A stretch of 64,000 nucleotides of DNA. Origin: Actinomadura barringtoniae (GTDB lineage Bacteria; Actinomycetota; Actinomycetes; Streptosporangiales; Streptosporangiaceae). Positions 9,910 to 17,042 of the stretch are shown here, piece by piece (position 1 is the first letter of the stretch; each line of letters starts with the position of its first letter). The stretch spans positions 105,823 through 169,822 of the forward strand of contig NZ_JAGEOJ010000026.1 in NCBI RefSeq assembly GCF_017573505.1, read 5' to 3'. The position numbers were made by a program, and so were the translations under genes. The notes below the pieces were generated by a model. The model saw only the letters and a program-made list of their open reading frames with translations. It did no database searches and was not told the origin of the DNA.

Positions 9910-10352
9910 TAGTCGTCCTTCACGATGTTGCGTTGCCCGCACTGCGAGCAATGACGGAAGACGATGGGCTGAGTGAACGCACCCGGGCCTTCTATCCCCG
10001 CCCGATCGAGCGCCGCCGCGACCGCAGGCCACGAGGTCACGTCGGGGCAGTACCCGGTCGACTGGTTGCTGACCTCGCTGACCTCGCTGACCGTCAGTCC
10101 GTCCTCGAAAGTGATCTCGCCCGCGCTCAAAACGGGCTCGCCACCGGCACAGGCCACATGCTCGCTCCGCTGCGGAGCCAGACGCAGCATGCCGCTCAAG
10201 TCAATGACGAACGTGAAGGGCTCGGTCCGTTCCTCCTCAGCCTGCCCCGCCAGCCAGTCGGCGAGGTCATCGCGCGAGGCGATCGCCTGCCCGCGCTGGC
10301 CGGTCACCACCTGCTCAAGAATCTCCACAGGCCCGACGTAGCTGTACTGCAC
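9870..10352 (-). CDS. Conserved hypothetical protein with C-terminal zinc ribbon
   Basis: A 160-residue protein beginning VQYSYVGP. Distinct motifs are FTFVIDLSGMLRLAPQRSEHVACAGG, a central EVSNQSTGYCPDVTSW, and a C-terminal ribbon with CSQCGQRNIVKDDYYVCAAC (two CxxC pairs). This motif order recurs in hypothetical proteins of actinomycetes as far as I recall; no activity is known to me. The GTG at 10352 is chosen; the frame is open to a GTG at 10430, only 8 bp from the divergent start at 10439, which seems too close. Confidence 0.7.
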   Translation of the reverse strand: MQYSYVGPVEILEQVVTGQRGQAIASRDDLADWLAGQAEEERTEPFTFVIDLSGMLRLAPQRSEHVACAGGEPVLSAGEITFEDGLTVSEVSEVSNQSTGYCPDVTSWPAVAAALDRAGIEGPGAFTQPIVFRHCSQCGQRNIVKDDYYVCAACEGPLPV

Positions 10353-10438
10353 GGGGCCGAGCGTGCCACGCGCGGTGTGCGGCTGTCGCTCGAATATGCG
10401 CGTGCTTTGGGGGAACGGGTCTTGCCACACTCTGGATC

Positions 10439-10867
10439 ATGACGCTGGCTCGGATCACGCTCGGCTCGGGCAGGGATGTCGAGCTGACTCACTTGGAGAT
10501 CTCCTCGACCTATGGCGGGCTGCTGGAGGGGTACCCGTGTGCGGCGATCAACGATCGGAAGCTGGCCGCTCTGGTCAGACGTGCGGACGGTTTCCCGCCC
10601 GTGCACCTGATCGAGCCCGAGCGCACCTATCCCGAGGCCGGGTCTGGGCGCTTGCCGTTCGGCCCGGTCGAGGTGTTGCCCGCGGTCCATTGTCGCGGCG
10701 CCTTTCGGGCGAGACCCGTCGACGATGCGCTGGACGCGGTCCTCTACCGGTCCGAGCTGACGGTGGTCTGGTTTCAAAAAGACCTGGGCGGGCCGGTCGC
10801 CGACTTCGTGACGGTCGCCCTGGCCGATCTCGCCTGGGACGACCTCGCGGAGGACTTCGAGCTTTAG
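10439..10867 (+). CDS. Hypothetical protein
   Basis: A 142-residue soluble acidic protein with no recognised domain, signal peptide or membrane segment. It begins MTLARITLGSGRDVELTH and ends in an acidic DDLAEDFEL. It is divergently arranged with the zinc-ribbon hypothetical, which suggests a shared promoter region and perhaps a shared job. Its last four bases overlap the end of the convergent TetR gene. Codon use and a clean ATG support it as real. Confidence 0.7.
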   Translation: MTLARITLGSGRDVELTHLEISSTYGGLLEGYPCAAINDRKLAALVRRADGFPPVHLIEPERTYPEAGSGRLPFGPVEVLPAVHCRGAFRARPVDDALDAVLYRSELTVVWFQKDLGGPVADFVTVALADLAWDDLAEDFEL

Positions 10868-11544
10868 CTGGAGAGCCGCGCCTCTATGCCGTCGAGGAGG
10901 TAGTCGAGGCCGGTGTGGAAGGTCTCGTCGGGGGTCAGGTGGGGGCCGTCGTGGATGAGGGTGGACAGGGAGGGGAAGCGGCCGGTGGCGAGCATGCGCC
11001 TGAGGTAGGGGCCGTAGGCGGCCTGGAACTGCTTCATGTCGGTTCCGGTGGAACGCTCGGCGCGGCGTTCAGTGATCTCGCGGCGGACGGCGCCGATGAC
11101 GTACGCGTTGACGGCGGCCATCACGGGGACGATGATGTCCACGCTCATGCCGCTGAGGCCTGCGACGACGGCCTCGCCGGAGGTGAGGGTGTTCGGGCCC
11201 AGCTGGGGGCGGCCTCCGATGAGGTCGGCGAACCATTCGTGCTGGTGGGCGGCCTGGCGGATGCCTTCGGCCAGGGAACGGAGCGTCTCTCGCCAGGTCT
11301 CGCCTGAGGGGCGGATCTCGGCGTAGACGGCGTCGAGCATGAGCTCGAGCAGCTCTTCTTTGGTGTCGATGTAGCCGTACAGGCGCATGGGTCCGACGTT
11401 CAGTTCGGCGGCGACCTTGCGCAGGGATACGGCTGACAGGCCGTCCTCGTCGGCCAGATTGATCGCCGCCTGGACGATGCGTTCCCTGCTCAGAGGGGTC
11501 GGCACCGGGCGATCCGGTGGCTCTGGCCTTTCCCACACCAACAT
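10864..11544 (-). CDS. TetR-family repressor (tetracycline-repressor-like C-terminal domain)
   Basis: A 226-residue regulator. The N-terminal HTH is SRERIVQAAINLADEDGLSAVSLRKVAAELNVGPMRLYGYIDTKEEL (about residues 19-63). The C-terminal ligand and dimer domain resembles the TetR_C class with an internal WFADLIGGRPQLGPN stretch. It is divergent from a TetX-like flavin monooxygenase and the 85-bp gap contains four phased 18-bp repeats with a CGATAC core. Family knowledge and context make it very likely to repress both genes until a small molecule binds. Confidence 0.92.
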   Translation of the reverse strand: MLVWERPEPPDRPVPTPLSRERIVQAAINLADEDGLSAVSLRKVAAELNVGPMRLYGYIDTKEELLELMLDAVYAEIRPSGETWRETLRSLAEGIRQAAHQHEWFADLIGGRPQLGPNTLTSGEAVVAGLSGMSVDIIVPVMAAVNAYVIGAVRREITERRAERSTGTDMKQFQAAYGPYLRRMLATGRFPSLSTLIHDGPHLTPDETFHTGLDYLLDGIEARLSS

Positions 11545-11552
11545 GGCGTTGA

Positions 11553-11624
11553 CGATACATCGGCTCGCGGTGATACGGTGTTTTTGATCGATACAGTGTA
11601 TTGAGTCGATACGGTGAATTGAGG
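11553..11624. promoter_or_regulatory. Four phased 18-bp repeats, probable multi-site TetR operator
   Basis: Head-to-tail 18-bp units occupy the whole gap: CGATACATCGGCTCGCGG (11553-11570, half conserved), TGATACGGTGTTTTTGAT (11571-11588), CGATACAGTGTATTGAGT (11589-11606) and CGATACGGTGAATTGAGG (11607-11624). The third contains the palindrome ATACAGTGTAT. The last ends 5 bp before the monooxygenase ATG. Confidence 0.8.
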
Positions 11625-11629
11625 GTGCG

Positions 11630-12745
11630 ATGACCATCGCCATCGTGGGAGCCGGGCTCGGCGGGCTGGCCCTGGCTCGGGTGCTGCATGTGAACGGGAT
11701 CGACTCCGTGGTGTTCGAGCGTGAGTCGTCGCGGGACGCGCGGGGGCAGGGCGGCATGCTCGACCTGGACTCCAGGACCGGGCAGCGGGCGTTGAGGGAG
11801 GCCGGCCTGATCGAGGAGTTCTACGCGATCGCCCGTGGTCAGGGGCAGGACATGCGCCTGCTCAAGCCGGACGGCACGCTGCTACTCCAAGAGGACACGC
11901 CCGACGACGCGCCGATGCTGCGGCCCGAGGTCGACCGTGGCGATCTGCGCGACATGTTGCTGGACTCGATTCCTGAGCGGACGGTGCGCTGGGGATACGC
12001 GTTCAAGTCCGCCGAGGGCGGCGTGCTGCACTTCGCCGATGGGAGGAGTGAGCGATGTGAGCTGCTCGTCGGCGCCGACGGCGCGGAGTCGAAGGTCCGC
12101 CCGCTGCTCACCGACGCCCGGCCGAGGCACATCGGCCAGAACGTCGTGGAACTCGGGATTCCCGACATCGATCGGACCTATCCCGAGCTCGCGGCGATGG
12201 TCGGGCGCGGCAACTACTGGGTGCCCGGCGACCGGCAGGCCCTGTCGGCGCAGCGGAACGGCGACGGTCGCGTTCGTGTGTATCTGAGCTTCTACAAGAC
12301 CGGCGAGGACTGGTTCGAGAAGAGCGAGATCCCGTTCGACGACCCGGCCCGGGCCAAGGCGCGGCTGATCGAGCTGTACGCAGGCTGGGACCCACGGATC
12401 ACCGCACTGATCGCGGCCTGCGACGACACGGTCGTGCCACGCTCGCTGACCACGCTGCCGGTCGGGGTGACCTGGCCGTCGACGCCGGGCGTCACGCTGC
12501 TCGGCGACGCCGCGCACCTGATGCCGCCGGTGGGGCACGGCGCCAACATGGCGCTGCTCGACGGCGCCCTGCTCGGCCTCGCGCTGGCCGCGCAGCCGGA
12601 CGACTTTCCGGCCGCCGTCAAGGAGTACGAACGCGAGATGTTCGAGCGGACCGGCAAGATCGGGCGGCTGTCCGCAGAGATGCAGGAAATGCTGGAGTCG
12701 CCGGACGCCGCCGAGAAGCTGCTCGAGTTCTTCCAGCCCGCCTGA
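11630..12745 (+). CDS. FAD-dependent monooxygenase, TetX-like
   Basis: A 371-residue group A flavoprotein monooxygenase using FAD and NAD(P)H. Motifs are IAIVGAGLGGLALARVL (residues 3-19), the DG-type LLVGADGAESKVR (about 146-158) and the GDAAHLMPPVGHGANMALLDG flavin/ribityl motif (about 288-308). The QGGMLDL...TGQRAL segment and the GHGANM motif are closer to TetX and related resistance or tailoring hydroxylases than to catabolic phenol hydroxylases. Under a divergent TetR repressor it is probably induced by its own substrate. Tetracycline inactivation is possible but untested. Confidence 0.9.
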   Translation: MTIAIVGAGLGGLALARVLHVNGIDSVVFERESSRDARGQGGMLDLDSRTGQRALREAGLIEEFYAIARGQGQDMRLLKPDGTLLLQEDTPDDAPMLRPEVDRGDLRDMLLDSIPERTVRWGYAFKSAEGGVLHFADGRSERCELLVGADGAESKVRPLLTDARPRHIGQNVVELGIPDIDRTYPELAAMVGRGNYWVPGDRQALSAQRNGDGRVRVYLSFYKTGEDWFEKSEIPFDDPARAKARLIELYAGWDPRITALIAACDDTVVPRSLTTLPVGVTWPSTPGVTLLGDAAHLMPPVGHGANMALLDGALLGLALAAQPDDFPAAVKEYEREMFERTGKIGRLSAEMQEMLESPDAAEKLLEFFQPA

Positions 12746-12754
12746 ACGCGACGC

Positions 12755-13141
12755 TCATGAGACCCGGAACCAGACTCGGGTGGCGTTGCCTTCGGACTCG
12801 ACGTTCCACTCGTCGCTGAGCATCTCGACCAGGAACATGCCGCGGCCGGTCTCGTCCAGCGGATCGGCCAGCTTCACGATCGGGAGTCCCTGCGTGCCGT
12901 CGTCGACGACGGTGATCTGAACGGTGCTCCCGTCCTCAGCGACGATGACCGTGAAGTGGCCGCCCTCGCCCGAACGGGTGTGCCGTACGGCGTTGGTCGC
13001 GATCTCGTTCGTGCAGATCAGCGCCGAGTCCAGCGCCGGATGCTCGGAGCCGAGCATGTCCTCCACGAATCTGCGCGCGTACTCCAGCGACCGGGCCGTG
13101 CCCGGCAGCGTCAGCGTGGCGAGCACCGTCAGAGCTCCCAT
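12755..13141 (-). CDS. RsbW-like histidine-kinase-fold ATP-binding protein
   Basis: A 128-residue GHKL ATPase domain of the anti-sigma kinase (RsbW/SpoIIAB) type. The N box is EIATNAVRHTRSG and the G1/G2 boxes are VVDDGTQGLP and DETGRGMFLVEMLSDEW. No other domain is attached. It is divergent from an XRE regulator with a DUF397 gene, the standard neighbourhood for such ATPases in actinomycete development and secondary-metabolism regulator clusters. The ATG at 13141 gives a typical N-terminus; a further upstream extension is unlikely. Confidence 0.88.
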   Translation of the reverse strand: MGALTVLATLTLPGTARSLEYARRFVEDMLGSEHPALDSALICTNEIATNAVRHTRSGEGGHFTVIVAEDGSTVQITVVDDGTQGLPIVKLADPLDETGRGMFLVEMLSDEWNVESEGNATRVWFRVS

Positions 13142-13248
13142 CCTGATCTCCCTTCGCTCGATGACGCCGCAAGCTTGGTCGCGCACTGTGACCGCTACAA
13201 GACAGTTCGCGAAAGGGGGTGGTGAGCGCCGCGCAGATCTGCCCCTTT

Positions 13249-13276
13249 TTGCTTTCCGTAGCAGAACGCATACGCT
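13249..13276 (+). promoter_or_regulatory. Candidate promoter of the XRE/DUF397 pair
   Basis: TTGCTT (13249-13254), 16-bp spacer, TACGCT (13271-13276). The expected transcript start is at or within a few bases of the ATG at 13286, suggesting a leaderless mRNA. Confidence 0.4.
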
Positions 13277-13285
13277 CCGATCACA

Positions 13286-14149
13286 ATGAGTCGCGTGGGC
13301 AACATCGCACCGACGATCCGGCTACGCAGGCTTGGACTGGCGCTGAAGAACGCGCGCGAGTCGGCCGGTCTCACCCTGTACGAGGCGGCCGACCTGCTGA
13401 AACGCCACCCCACCTCGATCGCCCGCATCGAGAAGGGCCTGCACCACGCCCGCGTCCGCGACGTGGAATACATGCTGAACAAGTACGGCGTGACCGACGC
13501 CGCCATCCACGAGCGCCTCTACGACTGGAGCCGCAACGGCCGCAAGAAGGGCTGGTGGCAAGAGTTCCGCAAGGACCTCTCCCCCGAGACCATGGACCTC
13601 ATCGGCCTGGAGTACGACTCCGACTCGATCGACTTCTGTGAGCTTGTGGTCGTGCCCGGCCTGTTTCAGAACGAGGACTACGCACGCGCACTGATCGCGC
13701 AAGGCCCTTACTCGGGGGACGAGGAAAGCGTGGAGAGGCTGATCGCCGTGCGCATGCAGCGGAAAGAGATCATCACCCGGCCAAACCCGCCCCGTCTTCG
13801 GGCGATCATCGATGAAGCCGCACTCCACCGCCTAGTAGGTGGTCGCCGGGTCATGCGCGCCCAGCTTCAGCACCTGTTGGATCTCTCGTCGCTGCCGAAC
13901 GTGATGCTGCAGGTGCTGCCGTTTGCTTGTGGCGCCCATCAGTGCGTGACCGGGGCGTTCATCATCATTGAGATCGGTGGACCTGGCAGCTTGCGCGTGG
14001 TGACGGTGGACTCGCTGACACAGATGTCCTATCTCGAAGGTGAAGATGTACTGCGGACGTACAGCAACGCCTTCAAAGGAATGCACGCCAAGGCTCACAG
14101 TGAGGCCGATACTCGGACGTTCATCGAAGGGTTACTGTCGCAGACATGA
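13286..14149 (+). CDS. XRE-family regulator with DUF5753 domain (WhiJ-like)
   Basis: A 287-residue protein. Residues about 12-70 are a helix-turn-helix (LGLALKNARESAGLTLYEAADLLKRHPTSIARIEKG). The rest is a DUF5753 domain with the usual LVVVPGLFQNEDYARAL motif and the later QVLPFACGAHQ. This is the regulator type of WhiJ-like loci in Streptomyces and relatives. Its stop overlaps the start of the DUF397 gene by 4 bp, so the two are coupled. The pair normally works together, with the DUF397 protein thought to relieve or modulate the repressor. Confidence 0.92.
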   Translation: MSRVGNIAPTIRLRRLGLALKNARESAGLTLYEAADLLKRHPTSIARIEKGLHHARVRDVEYMLNKYGVTDAAIHERLYDWSRNGRKKGWWQEFRKDLSPETMDLIGLEYDSDSIDFCELVVVPGLFQNEDYARALIAQGPYSGDEESVERLIAVRMQRKEIITRPNPPRLRAIIDEAALHRLVGGRRVMRAQLQHLLDLSSLPNVMLQVLPFACGAHQCVTGAFIIIEIGGPGSLRVVTVDSLTQMSYLEGEDVLRTYSNAFKGMHAKAHSEADTRTFIEGLLSQT

Positions 14150-14460
14150 CCAGATGGAATGTCTCCAAGGCCTCCTGGCGAAAGAGCAGCTACAGCGGGG
14201 ACCACGGAGGGGCGTGCATCGAAGTCGCTCCGGCGTGGCGCACGAGCAGCCATAGCGGCGAGCACGGCGGGGCTTGTGTAGAGGTCGCGCGACCGTGGCG
14301 GAAGAGCAGTCGCAGCGCTGAGCAAGGCGGTACCTGTGTCGAGGTTACTGAGGGCCTCCCAGGTGTGGCTGTGCGAGATTCGAAGGATCCGGACGGGCCG
14401 ATTCTTCGGATCTCGCCACAGGGGTGGTCAGGGTTGCTGGCGGCCATCAAGGCGCACTAG
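14146..14460 (+). CDS. DUF397 protein with a tandemly triplicated N-terminal motif
   Basis: A 104-residue DUF397 protein, longer than the usual 60-80. The family motif W-R-K/T-S-S-x-S-x-x-x-G-G-x-C-(V/I)-E-V occurs three times in a row at 20-residue spacing (Trp11, Trp31, Trp51). A single normal C-terminal half follows (VAVRDSKDPDGP, then FxxxW-like SGLLAAIKAH). It is translationally coupled to the XRE regulator by ATGA. The extra copies are coded by 60-bp tandem repeats, so the expansion is recent. Confidence 0.9.
   Translation: MTRWNVSKASWRKSSYSGDHGGACIEVAPAWRTSSHSGEHGGACVEVARPWRKSSRSAEQGGTCVEVTEGLPGVAVRDSKDPDGPILRISPQGWSGLLAAIKAH
14176..14355 (+). repeat. Three 60-bp in-frame tandem repeats in the DUF397 gene
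   Basis: Each unit codes one copy of the W-x-x-SSxS-motif block. Units start at 14176, 14236 and 14296. They differ at many third positions but keep the tryptophan, serines, glycines, cysteine and EV. Confidence 0.85.
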
Positions 14461-14524
14461 CTGTTGCATCCCCGGATTTCCGTAGCTTGACCTGGACCGC
14501 GCTCTAGATCGTAGCTTCGGCGGC

Positions 14525-15496
14525 GTGACCAGCATTGATCAGCGGCCGCTCGGCTCGCCCTTCTCCGCCACCAGCACTGCCCAGGACGTCACCGCGGGCC
14601 TGGACCTGTCCGCCACGAGCGCCGTGGTGACCGGGGGCTACTCGGGGCTCGGCCTGGAAACCACCTGTGCCCTCGCGGCCGCCGGAGCCCGTGTCATCGT
14701 TCCGGCGCGCCGGCCTGACATGGCGCGGTCCGCACTCGCGAACGTGAAGGGCTGCGAGGTCATCCCCATGGACCTGACCGACCTCGCCAGCGTGCGGGCC
14801 GCCGCCGCGCACATCCGCGACTCCCTGACCAGGCTCGATCTGCTCATGGCCGTCGCCGGAGTCATGGCCACTCCCGAACGGCGCGTGGGACCCGGCTGGG
14901 AGGGCCAGCTCGCCGCCAACCACTTCGGGCACTTCGCCCTCGCCTGCGAGCTCTACCCGCTCCTGGCCGCCGCCGACGGTGCACGCGTCGTGGTCAACAG
15001 CTCCGCCGGCCACACCCTGACCGACATCCGCTGGCACGACCCGCACTTCCGTACCGGCTACGACAAGTGGCTCGCCTACGGCCAGGCCAAAACCGCCAAC
15101 GCCCTCTTCGCCGTACACCTCGACTCGCTCGGGCACGGCGACGGCGTCCGCGCCTTCTCACTTCATCCGGGCAAGATCATCACCGGGCTGCAGCGGGAAA
15201 TGGCGCTTGAAGAACAGATCGACCGCGGGTGGGTGGACGAGCACGGCAACGTGATCGCCACCGACTTCAAGACCCCCTCCCAGGGCGCCGCCACCGGCCT
15301 GTGGGCCGCCACCTCCCCTCTCCTGAACGACCTCGGCGGCCTCTACCTGGAGGACTGCGACGTCGCCGCCATCTCCGGCCCCGAAGCGCCCATGGACGAC
15401 GGCGGCGTCCGCGCCTACGCCATCGACCCCGACGCGGCCGCGCGGCTGTGGGACCTGTCCATCGCCGCGACCGGCACCGCCCCGATCACCCGATGA
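14525..15496 (+). CDS. Short-chain dehydrogenase/reductase
   Basis: A 323-residue classical SDR similar to the retinol-dehydrogenase/WWOX-like group. The cofactor motif is VVTGGYSGLGLETT (about residues 34-47), followed by DLTDLASVR, the structural motif VAGVMATP, the catalytic serine in VVVNSSAGH and YGQAKTAN (Tyr and Lys). Cytoplasmic, NAD(P)-dependent. It begins at a GTG at 14525. No neighbour suggests a substrate; the next gene downstream is a Tat-exported protein transcribed the same way 60 bp later. Confidence 0.85.
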   Translation: MTSIDQRPLGSPFSATSTAQDVTAGLDLSATSAVVTGGYSGLGLETTCALAAAGARVIVPARRPDMARSALANVKGCEVIPMDLTDLASVRAAAAHIRDSLTRLDLLMAVAGVMATPERRVGPGWEGQLAANHFGHFALACELYPLLAAADGARVVVNSSAGHTLTDIRWHDPHFRTGYDKWLAYGQAKTANALFAVHLDSLGHGDGVRAFSLHPGKIITGLQREMALEEQIDRGWVDEHGNVIATDFKTPSQGAATGLWAATSPLLNDLGGLYLEDCDVAAISGPEAPMDDGGVRAYAIDPDAAARLWDLSIAATGTAPITR

Positions 15497-15556
15497 CGCA
15501 CCATTCGACCCTCCTACAACTAGCGGGCGCGATCGCGCCAGTGAATACTGGTACGC

Positions 15557-16672
15557 ATGACGACGATCTTCACGCGGCGGGACGCTCTGCGGATGGCGGT
15601 CGGCGGGGCCGGGGCACTGGTGGCCGGGGCCGGTCTGGCGGGGCGGGCCTCGGCTGCGGATACGACGATGCGGCAGGTCGGACTGCCGTTCCTGTGGCCG
15701 GACAAGGGCCTCTATGGGCTCGCGGCCACGGCTGCTGACAGCGTTTGGATCGCGGGCGTTCAAGGTGAGCTGACCGTTCCGGGACCGATCCCCGGCACGG
15801 GCAAGACGGTCGGCGGCAACCCGGTGGTCCGGCGCTGGACGGGCTCGGCGTGGAAGGAATACCCGATCAACGGCTGGAGCAACAACGGCCCGATGCTGTC
15901 AGTGGCGGCCCTCTCATCGTCCGAGGTGTGGGTCACCGGGTATCGGCGGGTGTCGGACACCGAGTCACAGCCGTTCATCGCGCGCTTCAGCGGCACGGCC
16001 TTCGAGGCTGTGGCCGCGCCGCAGGGTGTGGTCGTCTCGTTCCGGCAGCTGCCGCGCGTGAAGGCGATGCCGGGTGGGCTCTTCCTAGAAGCGTGGGTGG
16101 ACGCCGGGCGCCTGTTCCGGCGGAACGGTGACTCGTGGGCGGCCTACCCGACGACCGGGCTGCAGGCCATCGACGTCTACTACGCGCGTACGGCCGATGA
16201 CGTGTGGCTGATCGGTGAGGGCGACACCTCTGGGGTGCCGTTGGCTCGGCGGTGGAACGGGACTGCTTGGCAGAGCGTTCCGCTTCCAGCGTTGGACAGC
16301 GCCAACGCCTACGTCTCCGACATCGTTGCGCCGTCGGCCAACGACGCGTGGATCGCGGGAACGAGTGAGCCTGCGGGTGGTGGGACGCCGTTCCTGTGGC
16401 ATTGGAACGGGAGCGCCTGGAGCAGGACCAACCCCGGCCCGGACGGATTCCATCGGGACGCGCAGGGCACCTTCTGGGGAACGCAGCACACGACCGGCAC
16501 TCCGAACGTGGTGTCCATCCACAAGTACGACGGCACGAGCTGGCAGCCGACCGGCAACACCATGACGGCGCCGGGCGTCTACAGCGTGGGCAGCCTGACG
16601 ATGGTGCCGACCACCCGGGCGTTCTGGGGGCTCGGTTCCGGCTCGGACCTGAAGGTCTTCACTACGCAGTAA
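15557..16672 (+). CDS. Tat-exported propeller-like protein
   Basis: A 371-residue secreted protein. The signal FTRRDALRMAVGGAGALVAGAGLAG (residues 5-29, split as RRDALRM core and hydrophobic stretch) is of the twin-arginine type, with cleavage near ASAAD. The mature part repeats a pattern of aromatic strands such as VVRRWTGSAWKEYP, LARRWNGTAWQSVP and FLWHWNGSAWSR alternating with DVWL/EVWV/DAWI, suggesting a beta-propeller. No catalytic motif is seen. A 30-bp stretch of its 3' end recurs at 19105 as a relic, so a second copy once existed nearby. Confidence 0.8.
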   Translation: MTTIFTRRDALRMAVGGAGALVAGAGLAGRASAADTTMRQVGLPFLWPDKGLYGLAATAADSVWIAGVQGELTVPGPIPGTGKTVGGNPVVRRWTGSAWKEYPINGWSNNGPMLSVAALSSSEVWVTGYRRVSDTESQPFIARFSGTAFEAVAAPQGVVVSFRQLPRVKAMPGGLFLEAWVDAGRLFRRNGDSWAAYPTTGLQAIDVYYARTADDVWLIGEGDTSGVPLARRWNGTAWQSVPLPALDSANAYVSDIVAPSANDAWIAGTSEPAGGGTPFLWHWNGSAWSRTNPGPDGFHRDAQGTFWGTQHTTGTPNVVSIHKYDGTSWQPTGNTMTAPGVYSVGSLTMVPTTRAFWGLGSGSDLKVFTTQ

Positions 16673-16709
16673 CCGATACACCGTCGCGCCCGGGTGGTGG
16701 AGAGGCACC

Positions 16710-16907
16710 TCAGTGGTGCGCGGACATGATCGCCACCAGCGTGAAGAAGATGATCAGGCCGACGACGATCTCGCCGAAGCCGGGGTAGCCGTCCTCCTCC
16801 CAGTTGCGCCGCAGGTCCGCACTGCGCTGCCGCTTGTGCAGTTCGCTGCTGTAGTCGTCGTTGGTCTTTCGCACCCAGTCGAGGTGGCGGTCGAGGCTGC
16901 TGCTCAT
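16710..16907 (-). CDS. Small single-span membrane protein
   Basis: A 65-residue protein with a charged N-terminal half (DRHLDWVRKTNDDYSSELHKRQRSADLRRNWEEDG) that I give only in part, and one C-terminal membrane helix around IVVGLIIFFTLVAIM. It would be anchored with a short HH tail outside or inside. Convergent with the Tat-exported gene. Function unknown; the clean helix and codon use support it. Confidence 0.6.
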   Translation of the reverse strand: MSSSLDRHLDWVRKTNDDYSSELHKRQRSADLRRNWEEDGYPGFGEIVVGLIIFFTLVAIMSAHH

Positions 16908-17042
16908 GTTCCTGTCGTTCCTTCCTGTCGTCTTGCTCGATGCACGACGACCGGCTGGATGAACCGGTCAATGAACAAGTGGCGTCCGCGGCCGGGATAT
17001 CCCCCATCTCGCCCGAAGAATTTTGAGAAGTTACGGGGCGGG

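Noticed and set aside
11553..11624. CRISPR-like or iteron origin
   Set aside because: 18-bp repeats lie exactly in a divergent TetR-target promoter with no replication gene, so an operator is the simpler reading.
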